A stretch of DNA of 64,000 nucleotides from Limnohabitans sp. TEGF004 (GCF_027924965.1 NZ_AP027057.1:62001-126000), one strand, 5' to 3'. Positions 43,601 through 52,436 are shown, counted from the stretch's first letter. Made by a program: numbers and translations. The notes: a model not told the origin generated them from the letters alone.

Positions 43601-44063
43601 CGACATCGAGCGAGCCATGCAAGAAAACACCCCACCTATCGGCGAGACGATCCTATTGGCTTATCAAGGCTCAAAGCCTGTCTCTGTCAAGGTTGACGTT
43701 AAAGACGACAAAGGCCTTGTCGTCGGACAAGAACAAATTTCGACGAATCGCAACGAGTGGCTTGCCGAGACGATCCAAAAACTACATGAAGACGCTCAAG
43801 TTGGTGTTGTTACACCAAAGGTAGAGACACAACCCCCCGCAACTGGACCAAGTGTTGACGAAGTTTCAAAGAGTAAAGGTCTTGAAATTGTGTCGCGTGC
43901 CATGGCGATCAACAAAGTTCCCAAAAATATTGCAGCTTCATCGATCGCAGCAGTTGCAGACGGCCTCCAGTCATCTAACCAGAACATGAACGGCCAGCAC
44001 TCGGTGAAGTTGCAAAAGATCACACCAACACCAGCTCCTCAGCGCGTTACCCCGATTCGTTGA
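40677..44063 (+). CDS. ArdC-like antirestriction domain fused to TraC-type primase and LPD7 domain
   Basis: This 1128-residue multidomain conjugation protein carries functions that help incoming DNA. Residues 1-300 form an ArdC-type single-strand DNA-binding domain plus a zincin-like metallopeptidase with HEIGH at 211-215. A PriCT-2-like primase accessory domain (FISPNTGRDEWAKIGMAI...) spans about 345-425. A TOPRIM-type region about 480-660 holds ILFAEGYATGASLYEA and MIICGDDDV. An LPD7-like domain (GKFYFRDKKTTLAFID) lies near 765-860. The C-terminal segment PYKFNKDDKRNNYYAKL near 950 resembles the TraC primase tail. ArdC protects DNA from restriction and TraC of IncP plasmids is exported as a primase; the fusion of both was first seen in RP4 TraC. 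It sits between the T4SS and pilus blocks, two bases after its neighbour. Confidence 0.85.
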   Translation: MATEQQRRDVRQELTDELIKLIETGTAPWQKPWDATAAAAALQLPQNPVTGKPYKGGNSIQLLIAASKMGQGEDPRWCTYKQAQAEGWQVKKGAKAQTIQYWKWDREEKRPNPVTGKSETVSVKLEVPSAFYASVFHASQIDGIPAYEAPTVAREEWETVELAEKIIAQSGARIVHDQLDRAFYSPSADDIHMPPRAAFSSSLDYYEVLLHEIGHWSGHESRLNRDLSGGFGSASYAREELRAQLASLFISAELGVPFNPERHAAYQGSWIAALKDDKNEIYQAASQAHKIAEFVIGLSQSPTQEQAQEAVVHETPVVEAQVLGYGVPPQKDRVMATQDFEKITYEQTADALSFISPNTGRDEWAKIGMAIKSEFPGEDGFSLFDNWSQSGESYKASSADSTWKSIKADGGVTIATLFKEAMDGGWKPDQKTQERMSRPAPAPSPERAEAAAKEAALKLAKQEQTAAQAAELWDAGSPDVITPYLDRKGVGSYGLRAMPNGVLLVPLVDEEGKLWNVQRILTQRPENADTDKFYLKDGRKSGLFHLIGEITDERPILFAEGYATGASLYEATGNPVVVTFDSGNLVRVAKVFRGFYPQKPMIICGDDDVQNTYNAGRAKAIEAGAAINATVVFPTADGFTGKDFNDLHDQYGHENGDKLINALIGQTNPVVDPVSASEQESVATPVEAIAPVDMPLTPEVEQASPKIESPALELDSTEDAAPASTEEKAESELINSVENEEITPVVAPTIGGVALFDTVMERLKEQFLFAEGKFYFRDKKTTLAFIDDGKTFKTEHSSPEVVQAIVALAQAKGWKQLHLNGTPEFLSRAWIEASLIGLKVTGYTPEPVDRAKLQERIAVLVKDGIAVPTVALKQATEANPVRNNEPTPLVAKNQSGEPVMVSQIRAELRAKGVTEVAAVETTIASLSSVLKTPRAYVGVLLEHGPAPYKFNKDDKRNNYYAKLKTNKGEEVIWGVDIERAMQENTPPIGETILLAYQGSKPVSVKVDVKDDKGLVVGQEQISTNRNEWLAETIQKLHEDAQVGVVTPKVETQPPATGPSVDEVSKSKGLEIVSRAMAINKVPKNIAASSIAAVADGLQSSNQNMNGQHSVKLQKITPTPAPQRVTPIR

Positions 44064-44071
44064 AAAACCAC

Positions 44072-44479
44072 ATGAAAAAACTGACACCCCTAATTCTTTT
44101 GGTGCTCACTGCTTGCGCCAGTTCGCCACCGCCACCGCCACCGCAGGCCTTTGGTCCGGTAGCAAAGATCAACACCGATGAAGAAGCACTAGCTGAGCTT
44201 ATCCGAGCTGCCCGCGCAGGCCTGCCGCACCAAACGCGCTATACGGCTGAACGTGGTGACGATGTTCGACGTGTTTTGGCCACCTGGACTCGTCAAGCAC
44301 AGATGCGCTTGGTATGGAACACAAAAACGCAAGTCACAACCATTGGTGGCATTGATGAACCAGACATTCGTGCTGCCGTGCTTGCACTGGCAGTACTACT
44401 CAAAGATGAAAACAACCCACTCATGGTGGAGTTTCCAGACAAGACGACGGTTGTCGTTTCAGATTTTCCGAACAAGTGA
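44072..44479 (+). CDS. TcpQ/PilL-like lipoprotein (first copy)
   Basis: This 135-residue exported lipoprotein has a lipobox (VLTACASS) followed by a proline run, then a small domain RRVLATWTRQAQMRLVWNTKTQVTTIGGIDEPDIRAAVLALAVLL. This is the TcpQ/PilL C-terminal type domain that works with the outer-membrane secretin of type IVb pili. The ATG at 44072 is better than the TTG at 44060 because it puts the signal peptide at the N-terminus. It starts the pilus gene block, right after the primase gene. Confidence 0.65.
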   Translation: MKKLTPLILLVLTACASSPPPPPPQAFGPVAKINTDEEALAELIRAARAGLPHQTRYTAERGDDVRRVLATWTRQAQMRLVWNTKTQVTTIGGIDEPDIRAAVLALAVLLKDENNPLMVEFPDKTTVVVSDFPNK

Positions 44480-44486
44480 GGTCCAC

Positions 44487-45044
44487 ATGAAATTGAATAA
44501 ACAAAACCTTATTGCCATTAGCGCGATTGCATTTCTTCAAGTTGCCAGCGCAACAGAAGCTAAAAGTCCAAACTGTCCTGAGGTCCCACCCGGCGCTGTG
44601 ATTCTGGGCAAATATTGCCCGCAGCCCCTGATTGCGACGGTTGATGAGCCCGCCTCAGAAGAGGCTATGGCCAATTCCGGGACGATTGGGTCGGGTTCTG
44701 CCCAATCAACGATTTCTGGCGTTGTTGTCGTCAATCAATCCGTTACAGCCATTCCTGCGGCACCAGTCATTCCACCGCTCGTTATTCGTCAGGGTGATCG
44801 ACTCATGCCGACTCTGAAGGCATGGCTGGCTTCTCAGTCAATTGATTTGGTCTGGGCAGCGTCAGCAACAACATCCGGTCGTGTCCGTGATGTTGTCTTA
44901 GAAGACGATTTCCAAGCGAGTGCGGCAGACGTTCAAACCGCATTGAACGAGGTCTTGGAGCCGTTTGGCTTTGAGGCTGAAATAGCAAAAAACAGCGGTG
45001 CCGTCAAGCGCGTCACTGTTCGCAATTCGCGCAACGGCCTTTAA
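44487..45044 (+). CDS. TcpQ/PilL-like periplasmic protein (second copy)
   Basis: This 185-residue exported protein (signal peptide ends near ASATEA) has a Cys pair (NCPEVPPG and KYCPQP) and a low-complexity linker. Its C-terminal domain, LMPTLKAWLASQSIDLVWAASATTSG followed by ADVQTALNEVLEPFGFEAEI, is again the TcpQ/PilL pattern. In plasmid R64, PilL is one larger protein; here two small adjacent genes carry the domain. It lies 13 bases before the secretin. Confidence 0.65.
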   Translation: MKLNKQNLIAISAIAFLQVASATEAKSPNCPEVPPGAVILGKYCPQPLIATVDEPASEEAMANSGTIGSGSAQSTISGVVVVNQSVTAIPAAPVIPPLVIRQGDRLMPTLKAWLASQSIDLVWAASATTSGRVRDVVLEDDFQASAADVQTALNEVLEPFGFEAEIAKNSGAVKRVTVRNSRNGL

Positions 45045-45057
45045 TTTGGAGCACTTC

Positions 45058-46599
45058 ATGACAAACAAAAAACTTCGCTCACCTCTCGTCCTTACATCAA
45101 TCGCTGCTGTTGCTTTGCTTGCAGGGTGTGCCAATGTCGCCAAATACCAAGACGAAGTGACTGATCGTGCTAAAAAATATTCTGATGGCCCAATTAACGG
45201 CGCAACTACCGTTCGAAGTGTTGAGCGATCTATTCCACGTGGTATCGAAGTCGAAGATGTCGATGAGCGCCAAGCGGTCACTATTTCAGTAAAAAATGCG
45301 AATTTCTATGATTTGGTTGTCAAACTGGCTGATCGCCTTGGTTATGGAACCTCGGCACTCTCGGCTGTGGACTTACAACGCCCAGTGACGCTTGATTTGC
45401 GTGGCCAAACTATCCAACAAGCAATGCGTCAAATCGCATGGCAAGCTGGATACGCAATCGTTATTAACGAAACTGACCGAACCGTGACTGTTGCACCAGA
45501 AGCAACGGTAGTTTTCCGAGTGCCCTCTGAAGACTTGAAAAAAATGCTCTCTACGCAGTTTAAATATGGAGGCAGCCCGGTTTCTGGAACAAGCACTAGC
45601 AGCACCTCATCTGGCACAGGCACGGCTAATGGTGGAGCATCAATCAACCCAATTGGTGCATCGTTTGCCGTACAGGGGGAATATGTAAATGCTCCAGCTG
45701 CCTTTAAAGCATTTGTAGAAAAACAAGCTGGCCCAAACACAACCGTAGAAGTCTTTGCTGAGTTAGGACTGATTTCAGTACGTGGTAACGGACAGGCCCT
45801 CAAGCGCATCAATGATTTTCTAACCAAATACTCATACGATGCGCGTCGCCAAATTGAGATCAACGCTCGCTTGGTTGAGGTGTCATTGACCAACGAATTC
45901 AAATACGGCATTCAATGGGACAAAGTGATCAACGCTGCGGGAACTAGAAGCGTTGGAATAAACACTCTCGGAACAGCAGGCACAGCCTCGACCAGCTCCT
46001 TGTCTTTCACAACTGCATCGATTACTAGCGTCGTGAAAGCGCTTGAGAACTTCACGACTGTGGATGTTTCAGCAACACCTAAATTAATAGTTTCTAACAA
46101 TTCATCGGGCGTCTTTTTCAGTGGCACGCAAAAGCCCTATATGCCACAGGTGACAAGCACCACAACACCAAGCGGGACAGGCACAACTACCTCACAAAGT
46201 GGTACTGGTGCCTATGCTCAAGACGGTGTGAACTTGGCTGTCCATGCATCCATTTTGGATGACTCAAACGCGAGCCTCACCATCGTGCCCTCCAAGGTGA
46301 CTTTAGGCACCTTGCAGAAATTTTTGAACGACCAAGTACAAATGTACGAGCAGTCTGTGCAAAACGGTGGGCAACGCATTTCCATCCAGTCTGGCCAGAC
46401 TGTTGTTATTAGTGGCACACGTACTTCAACTAATAACTCATCAAAGCAGGCGGTGCCCGGTCTGGTTGAAATTCCCGGCATTGGTGCCTTGTTTGCAGGA
46501 AACACCAAAGATGTTGCGGCACGGGAATCGGTTCTGATCATCAACGCCCGCATCCTTCGGCCAGCTCCAATGAATATCGTTTTTTCGGAGTCAATCTGA
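45058..46599 (+). CDS. pilN: Type IVb pilus secretin (PilN family)
   Basis: This 513-residue outer-membrane secretin lipoprotein (lipobox LLAGCAN) forms the gated channel through which the type IV pilus leaves the cell. It has N-domains (residues about 80-300, with the N1-like repeat RGNGQALKRINDFLTKY) and the secretin core from near 340 (VSATPKLIVSNNSSGVFFSGTQKPYMPQV, then LVEIPGIGALFAGN at the end). Relatives are PilN of IncI plasmids, BfpB and TcpC. The start is the ATG 13 bases after the TcpQ-like gene; the stop overlaps pilO by one base. Confidence 0.9.
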   Translation: MTNKKLRSPLVLTSIAAVALLAGCANVAKYQDEVTDRAKKYSDGPINGATTVRSVERSIPRGIEVEDVDERQAVTISVKNANFYDLVVKLADRLGYGTSALSAVDLQRPVTLDLRGQTIQQAMRQIAWQAGYAIVINETDRTVTVAPEATVVFRVPSEDLKKMLSTQFKYGGSPVSGTSTSSTSSGTGTANGGASINPIGASFAVQGEYVNAPAAFKAFVEKQAGPNTTVEVFAELGLISVRGNGQALKRINDFLTKYSYDARRQIEINARLVEVSLTNEFKYGIQWDKVINAAGTRSVGINTLGTAGTASTSSLSFTTASITSVVKALENFTTVDVSATPKLIVSNNSSGVFFSGTQKPYMPQVTSTTTPSGTGTTTSQSGTGAYAQDGVNLAVHASILDDSNASLTIVPSKVTLGTLQKFLNDQVQMYEQSVQNGGQRISIQSGQTVVISGTRTSTNNSSKQAVPGLVEIPGIGALFAGNTKDVAARESVLIINARILRPAPMNIVFSESI

Positions 46600-48029
46600 T
46601 GTTCGCACGGTTCACTAAAAAGAACTCTACAGAGCCGAACGACGTGCGGCTCTGGTTGTTCGTGCGAGAAGGTGAGAAAGACACTTACTGGCCACTGAGC
46701 AACGCTAAAAAAGCCGATGCGGGGTCGCTCATTGGCAACACCCACGACTCACAACCCCCTGCCGAGGATGAGTTGGCAGACATCATCAGTTTTTCCCCGT
46801 TAGAAGACTTGGAGATGCGTGCCCAAAAGCGCGAATCAACACCCGCCCTAAATAAGCGTCTGATGGCAGAAGCGGGCGTGCGATTGATCGCTTTTCGACA
46901 AACGCTTGGCCAGACAGCATCAAAGCGCGAGCCCACCATGGACTTTCGCGGTGAACTCAATAAGCTGTCCAAGAGCCTTGCCAAAGCCATTAGAAGCGGT
47001 GAGAAAGCACCAAAGGATGAAGAGTCCAAAACAAGCGCTCAAGATCGCGCACGGGGCCTCTCCAATAGCGAATGGTTATATGCAACTCCCGCAGATCGCA
47101 TGGCTACGACTTCAACGAAGTCTCGCATTTGGCCCGGCCGTGCAATTCTTCGCAATTTACTTGCCCAAGCTTGGTCTGAGCAACCTCAACCGCAAAGCCC
47201 ATACGTAACGGGAGTGGTGTTTCAAGGCGTAGATCAGACGCTAGTTGTGTTCTTCAAGGCAACAGAAGCCGGAGAACTTGAGTCTATGGTTTCGGTCAAC
47301 TTGACCAATTCCTCGACCGGGACTGATGAAGAGCGTGGGTCAACGAATCAACTTCGTTTAGAGCAAGCTCTTCAAAACTATCTTCAGCACGTTCGTTTAG
47401 CCGCCCTTGATTCGGCCAGCGAATTCCCTGCGGAACGGATTTGTCTGTTTGACAGCTCCCAGTTTGTTAAGCAGCTTAGCGGTCGTCAGAACAACACTGT
47501 GGTGCGCCCATATCCAACAGAGGTTGAGGTCTTTGGTGTTGGTGTCACTAAGTGGTGGAAGCTTTCCACACAACTTACAGCGCTCAGTCTCATTGGAGTC
47601 GTTCTCACGAGCGTTTATGCCGGCGCTTCAATTCAATGGTCTAAACACCACTCATCGAGCGAAGCGGTAAAGCTCAGTATTGCCAACGATGAATTGAGAA
47701 CCGCCACTATCGCTCGCTGGGGAGCAATCACGCAAGAAGGCTCAGTTCCCATCGCCCAAGCGCTCAAACTCGCGCAAGAGTTGCATCGTGATGGCCTGCG
47801 CTTAGAAATTGATGCTGACCGCGAATTTCTGCGGATCAAGGTCATCGCCAAAGTTGTTGACGCTTCAAACACGCCAACGGCGTTGACAGACCTAATGAGC
47901 ATAGCGCCCCCCGAAAGCTGCACCCGTCGTAACCCTGAAACCAACACACAGCTCTCCGAGCTTTACATCACCTATGAATGCACGTCTGTTGACCACGGTA
48001 TTTCTACTCTGCTCGCTGGTAGTCGCTAA
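46599..48029 (+). CDS. pilO: Type IVb pilus accessory protein PilO
   Basis: This 476-residue inner-membrane assembly protein of the PilO2 family is found in IncI-type pilus operons. It has a large cytoplasmic N-terminal part (about 1-320) with an actin-like/PilM-type feel, one membrane helix (LTALSLIGVVLTSVYAGASI, about 330-350), and a periplasmic C-terminal part with a Cys pair (PESCTRRN and TYECTS). It aligns the pilus across the inner membrane with PilP and the secretin. Position between pilN and pilP supports the assignment. Confidence 0.8.
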   Translation: MFARFTKKNSTEPNDVRLWLFVREGEKDTYWPLSNAKKADAGSLIGNTHDSQPPAEDELADIISFSPLEDLEMRAQKRESTPALNKRLMAEAGVRLIAFRQTLGQTASKREPTMDFRGELNKLSKSLAKAIRSGEKAPKDEESKTSAQDRARGLSNSEWLYATPADRMATTSTKSRIWPGRAILRNLLAQAWSEQPQPQSPYVTGVVFQGVDQTLVVFFKATEAGELESMVSVNLTNSSTGTDEERGSTNQLRLEQALQNYLQHVRLAALDSASEFPAERICLFDSSQFVKQLSGRQNNTVVRPYPTEVEVFGVGVTKWWKLSTQLTALSLIGVVLTSVYAGASIQWSKHHSSSEAVKLSIANDELRTATIARWGAITQEGSVPIAQALKLAQELHRDGLRLEIDADREFLRIKVIAKVVDASNTPTALTDLMSIAPPESCTRRNPETNTQLSELYITYECTSVDHGISTLLAGSR

Positions 48030-48504
48030 GACAGTCATGCAGCCAAAGCTGCGTGAACTGGCCTTGGCAAACGGCGAAAGCGAAAGGCTGTCCATTTCTA
48101 TGGCCACCACGAATAAAGGTTTGTCTTTTGTCGGTAAGTTTGCTGAGAAACCAGCAACTAGCCTGAGCATTGACAAAGTCGCTATTCAGGCTATGTCACG
48201 CCTTCACCATACAAATCATGACTTCGGTGTCGTGATGACTGATGTCTCTGCAGGCAATATTGTCGGTGGTCAAAACGTAATTTCTATGCAGTCACTGCAA
48301 GGACAAAACGCAGCGACTGGGCTTATGTCTCAAGAAATAAGCATCAAAGGCTCTTATGAGTCTTTGGAAGAGTTTCAAGGCTTCATTCAGTCGCAAATCA
48401 TCGACCACGGCGGCTCCATTAGCTCAATAAAGATGCGCGGCTATAGCTTTGACATCAAAGTTCAGCTATTTGGCCGTGCAGAAGACCAGAAGGCAGGTGT
48501 GTGA
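47974..48504 (+). CDS. Pilus assembly protein in the PilP position
   Basis: This 176-residue protein has an N-terminal membrane anchor (MNARLLTTVFLLCSLVVAKTV) and a periplasmic domain that ends with EISIKGSYESLEEFQGFIQSQIIDHGGSISSIKMRGYSFDIKVQLFG. That end is more like the ferredoxin-like fold of GspM/PilO-type alignment proteins than classic PilP. The gene occupies the pilP place (pilO-X-pilQ). It overlaps pilO by 56 bases and pilQ by one base. PilP analogue is a functional guess. Confidence 0.6.
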   Translation: MNARLLTTVFLLCSLVVAKTVMQPKLRELALANGESERLSISMATTNKGLSFVGKFAEKPATSLSIDKVAIQAMSRLHHTNHDFGVVMTDVSAGNIVGGQNVISMQSLQGQNAATGLMSQEISIKGSYESLEEFQGFIQSQIIDHGGSISSIKMRGYSFDIKVQLFGRAEDQKAGV

Positions 48505-50513
48505 TGGCTTCAGGTCCTGTCTTTTTTAACCTTCGTAGCGCTTCTTCGAAAAACGAAGGAAAGTCACCGACTCCTGCGGCAACCCCACGGCCAATAAATA
48601 TTGGGAAACCAATCCTCGCTGTTGCAACCCCACAAGTTGATGAGACACAAAAGATGGCCAATGTCATACAGCCATTTGTCTCTAATAACTCCATTGTGGA
48701 GTCGGCCGTTGTTGTTCAGGCACCAAACCCAGAGAGCACTCTTCAAAACTCTATGGAGCAGGCTCTTCGGAGCGAAGGGGTTAGCGAATCCCATATTGGT
48801 ATCTTGCGCCGCCGACAAGCTCTTACGAATGAGCCAATCACCGAAATCATGCGCTCATCTGAGTATGGGTTTTTGCCCCCTGAAGGTGTGGCCCGCGTGT
48901 TGGCCAAGGTCAGTCAGATGGATTATTTCCCCCCGAGCCAAATTGATGCGGTGCCAGCTGTGGAAATTTCAAAAGCACTCAAGGATCACGGCATTGCTTT
49001 GCCGTCGAAGTTTGAGGGCGTGCTGCCCGTGAACTTGATCACAGCTGAGAACGGTACTCAAACGCTCGTATTGGCCTTGAGTGAGCCATCCAAAACCTTG
49101 GCAGGGTCACGCTTATTCAACGGTTTGCCCCACGTCTATAAGGTGGCTTCAGAGCGCACCTTGTCGACTATGTATCGCCGTTATTACTCAAACTCTGATG
49201 CAGACACGATGAAGTTGTTTGAGCAGTTGTCTAGCGTGAAGGTTGAAGAGGAAGAAGCTCAATCGCTACTTCGCAGATTTGTGCTCTCTTTGATGCGTCA
49301 CGCATGTTATGCGGGGGCATCTGACATTTCATTTTCACCTTCGGCAACCAAGTCCGGCGGTGACGTGCGCTTGAAAATTGATGGTGTTGGCCAGCTCTTT
49401 ACATTCTTGCCGTCTGAAATTTGGAGCCGGGTCATTACGCACCTTGTCACTACGTGTGGTGCCCAAGATAAATTACCACTCGGCCCCGTGGATCGCCGCT
49501 TTGTATTTCAAGAGTCAGATGCTGAAGAGTTTGGCGAAATTGCTCAGCGCTATGGCTTTCGCGTCATTTTGATGCAGCGCAACGAGACAGATAACACCCT
49601 TGTCACCATCGTGATGCGTATTCTGGACCAACAGGCAGACACCGCCGAATTGAGCACACTCGGTTTTGACCCAGAAACTTTGAAGTACATCCGCGACAGC
49701 AAGGACCGTGCGACAGGTCTTTTCTTGGTCACTGGCCCTACAGGTAGCGGGAAAACAACCACCCTTTACGCGACTTTGAACGAGATTGACCCAATTTCAC
49801 GATGGGTTCAATCCATCGAAAATCCGATTGAGTATTCACGTGGCCTTTGGATGCAGTTTCAAACGCGTCAAAACGCAGCCAAGAACGATCAAAACGGAGG
49901 CAGCGATGAGGCAAAAGGCGCTCACGACTTACTCAAGGGTCTACTCCGTGCTGCACCAGATGTGATTCTTTTTGGCGAGATTCGTAAGGGCGATATTGCC
50001 GAACAGCTGGTAGATGCAGGCAACACGGGTCACTTGGTTTTCTCAACACTCCACAACAACGACGCTGCTTTGGCCATCAGCCGTCTTCGCAGCTTCAACC
50101 TTGATATGTCGGCCATTGCCAGTCTGCTTTTGGGCATTTTGGCTCAACGGTTGGTACGCACACTTTGTACGTGTGCGGTCGATGACCACCGTGTAGATAC
50201 CTTGACTGTTCTGGGCAACCTGCCATTCTTGGATGAGCAACGCACAGGCAAGCCAATCAAAGCAAAACGTGCCATGGGTTGTCCAAATTGCCACGGCACA
50301 GGTTTTCGCGGCCGTCGCATGGTCTATGAACTGTTGCGAGTAACACCACGTGTACGCGAGCTGATCGAAAACGGTGCATCACCTAGCCAAATTGCGCGAG
50401 AGGGCATCAATGAAGACCGCACGCTTGTTGGTAATGCGCTGCGCTTGGTCGCCGATGGAATAACCAGCATCGATGAAGTGAAAAAACTCGGCCCACTCAA
50501 AGAGGCATCTTAA
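48504..50513 (+). CDS. pilQ: Pilus extension ATPase PilQ (PilB/GspE family)
   Basis: This 669-residue cytoplasmic ATPase powers addition of pilin subunits. It has an N-terminal regulatory T2SSE_N-type domain (about 80-210, with RRRQALTNEPITEIM) and the ATPase core with Walker A VTGPTGSGKTTTLYATL (about 412), the Asp box SIENPIEY, Walker B PDVILFGEIRKGD and the His box TGHLVFSTLHNNDA. A late metal-binding element CPNCHGTGFRGR has only one canonical Cys pair; another Cys pair (CTCAVDD) lies shortly before. The protein is longer than IncI PilQ (about 520) because of the N-terminal extension. It starts at ATG 48504, overlapping the previous stop. Confidence 0.9.
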   Translation: MASGPVFFNLRSASSKNEGKSPTPAATPRPINIGKPILAVATPQVDETQKMANVIQPFVSNNSIVESAVVVQAPNPESTLQNSMEQALRSEGVSESHIGILRRRQALTNEPITEIMRSSEYGFLPPEGVARVLAKVSQMDYFPPSQIDAVPAVEISKALKDHGIALPSKFEGVLPVNLITAENGTQTLVLALSEPSKTLAGSRLFNGLPHVYKVASERTLSTMYRRYYSNSDADTMKLFEQLSSVKVEEEEAQSLLRRFVLSLMRHACYAGASDISFSPSATKSGGDVRLKIDGVGQLFTFLPSEIWSRVITHLVTTCGAQDKLPLGPVDRRFVFQESDAEEFGEIAQRYGFRVILMQRNETDNTLVTIVMRILDQQADTAELSTLGFDPETLKYIRDSKDRATGLFLVTGPTGSGKTTTLYATLNEIDPISRWVQSIENPIEYSRGLWMQFQTRQNAAKNDQNGGSDEAKGAHDLLKGLLRAAPDVILFGEIRKGDIAEQLVDAGNTGHLVFSTLHNNDAALAISRLRSFNLDMSAIASLLLGILAQRLVRTLCTCAVDDHRVDTLTVLGNLPFLDEQRTGKPIKAKRAMGCPNCHGTGFRGRRMVYELLRVTPRVRELIENGASPSQIAREGINEDRTLVGNALRLVADGITSIDEVKKLGPLKEAS

Positions 50514-50515
50514 TC

Positions 50516-51721
50516 ATGAACTTGACATTCGCATTCTCAGCACGCCAGCCAGTCGGCACAAAAACAGTCTCGGGACTGATTACAGCCGAGTCAGACGTTT
50601 TTGCCATGGCCAAGGTCAAAAAAATGGGATTCATCAATCCGGTTGTCTCACTAGACATCATGCACACGCTGGCAACGGGTTTTGGCTTCTTCAAGCCGGA
50701 CGACTTTGATCTGCGAGAGAAGGCCCGGTTTTACGAGACCATTTCTAAACGGATCAAGCTAGGGGGCACTTTTAAAGACGCTCTAGACAGCGCCAAAGAG
50801 TACATCGAGGACGGACGTTTACTGTCGGCGGTTGCGATTGCCTCGGCAGCCCAAGAAAGCGGCCTTCGCCCATGGAAGGCCATGGAAATGGGGGGATTCG
50901 CTCATCGTGATGTCATGGTTGTGAAGGCGCTCGACATGGTGGGCGGACTGGATAAGTCGTTTTGGGATTTGGCTCAAGAAGCCAAGCTCCGTCACCAGAC
51001 CCAAAACGCTGTGCGCGGCGCTATGCACATGCCACAGACCATGACCATCATGTTTTATTTTGCGCTACCGCTCTTTTTTGGAGTTCTCGGCCCACAAATG
51101 CTGAGCTTCTTCAAAAAGCTTGGCTCAACCGTCAATATTCCACCTGACATTCAGGCGCTTTACAGCTTTGTTGGCGAAGTCAATGACAACCCGGTAATGT
51201 GGTTTTTGGCTTGGATTGCCATGGGTTTTGGCGCATGGATGTTGTTGAAGTCAACCCTTTGGCAAGAAATCAAATCACACATCAAGTCGTTTCACGACTT
51301 GGATTTGAAAAGTGAACACGCGCAGATTTGGAGCGTGTATGCCCTGATGTACTCGGCCAACATTGCGCCTCAAGAAATTTGCGCCATTCTTCGCCCCGCT
51401 TGCAAACTGGCGGTCACTGGTGAATCCCTTTACGTCATGAGTCGTCGTCTTGCAGCCGGAGCTGACGAAATCAGCGCATTAGAAGCAGCGCAGTTTCCAC
51501 GTTTTGTCAATGCAGGCTATAGAAGCGCCAAAGATTCAGGTGACTTGCCAGACGGCTTGAAATCGTTCTGCCAAATGCTTCAAGAAGATGTGCAGGTATT
51601 AACAGAGAAGGTGCAAGCCGTTCTCCAAAAAATATCACTCGCCATTGCCGTCGTGTTGATCTTGGCTGTGTTCTACATCACCTATTACCCAATCGCTGGG
51701 CCAATGCTTCAGTCCCTTTAA
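50516..51721 (+). CDS. pilR: Pilus platform protein PilR (PilC/GspF family)
   Basis: This 401-residue polytopic inner-membrane platform turns ATPase motion into pilus growth. It has two GspF-like domains (about 75-230 and 260-400) and three membrane helices: TIMFYFALPLFFGVLG, MWFLAWIAMGFGAWMLL and SLAIAVVLILAVFYITYYPI. The gene follows pilQ by two bases, as in plasmid R64 (pilQ-pilR). The next gene is the prepilin. Confidence 0.88.
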   Translation: MNLTFAFSARQPVGTKTVSGLITAESDVFAMAKVKKMGFINPVVSLDIMHTLATGFGFFKPDDFDLREKARFYETISKRIKLGGTFKDALDSAKEYIEDGRLLSAVAIASAAQESGLRPWKAMEMGGFAHRDVMVVKALDMVGGLDKSFWDLAQEAKLRHQTQNAVRGAMHMPQTMTIMFYFALPLFFGVLGPQMLSFFKKLGSTVNIPPDIQALYSFVGEVNDNPVMWFLAWIAMGFGAWMLLKSTLWQEIKSHIKSFHDLDLKSEHAQIWSVYALMYSANIAPQEICAILRPACKLAVTGESLYVMSRRLAAGADEISALEAAQFPRFVNAGYRSAKDSGDLPDGLKSFCQMLQEDVQVLTEKVQAVLQKISLAIAVVLILAVFYITYYPIAGPMLQSL

Positions 51722-51755
51722 ATCCCAAACCTAACAGTTTACTCAGGAACAACCC

Positions 51756-52436
51756 ATGAAAAACAACTTTCCACGACTTGCCAACAACCCCACATCAAAC
51801 GAAACAGGGGCTGCCCCTCTCTCTTTGGAGCGCCGCTTGCAAGCAAATATTGTTGCTCGCAAGCAACGCGGCTTCACGCTTGTTGAATTGATTGTGGTTT
51901 TAGCCGTCATCGTGGTCTTGGCCACGTTTATGGCCTCGAAGTTTTCTGGCGACTCAAGCAAGGCAGTCAAATTATTCTCGGACATGAAAACCTTGAGCGA
52001 TTCCGCGCAACGTGCGGTGGTCGACTTGGGCGGCGTTCCGAACCGTCTCTCTGTGTTGTGGAACCGTACGGATGCGACCGCTGGAAATATGTTCAACGGT
52101 ATCGCCGCGACGAACAACTGGAGCGGGCCGTATATCGACCGTCAACCAACTGATGCAAACAACGCGATTACAGAGTCCAGCATCGGCGACGCAACAACGA
52201 TCACGATTGCTCGCGAAGCAGCAAACGCAGCAACCAACGGTGGCAACTACACATGGGTCTACTACCTGCGTGCCTCCAACGTGCCAAACGCTGTGATCAT
52301 CGAAGCAATTAAAAAGTGCGCGAATACAGACGTGGTTGCAAATGCCACCTTCGTCAATGGCCAATGTCGCGCCACGCTTGGTTCCGGTGCAACGGAATTT
52401 GGTTCGTTTGACGTCAAAGTCTCTGATTCACGTTAA
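51756..52436 (+). CDS. pilS: Type IV prepilin (PilS-type, probable major pilin)
   Basis: This 226-residue pilin precursor has a long leader of about 38 residues, then the prepilin cleavage motif R-G/F-T-L-V-E with the Glu5 of mature pilins and a hydrophobic helix LIVVLAVIVVLATFMASKF. The C-terminal globular domain has a Cys pair (KKCANTD and GQCRAT) that closes the usual D-loop. The long leader is a feature of type IVb pilins. Processing needs a prepilin peptidase that is not encoded in the window. The position after pilR matches pilS of IncI plasmids. Confidence 0.85.
   Translation: MKNNFPRLANNPTSNETGAAPLSLERRLQANIVARKQRGFTLVELIVVLAVIVVLATFMASKFSGDSSKAVKLFSDMKTLSDSAQRAVVDLGGVPNRLSVLWNRTDATAGNMFNGIAATNNWSGPYIDRQPTDANNAITESSIGDATTITIAREAANAATNGGNYTWVYYLRASNVPNAVIIEAIKKCANTDVVANATFVNGQCRATLGSGATEFGSFDVKVSDSR

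Noticed and set aside
45429..46127. Minus-strand frames opposite the secretin gene
   Set aside because: They show no family motifs and mirror the codon pattern of the secretin on the other strand.
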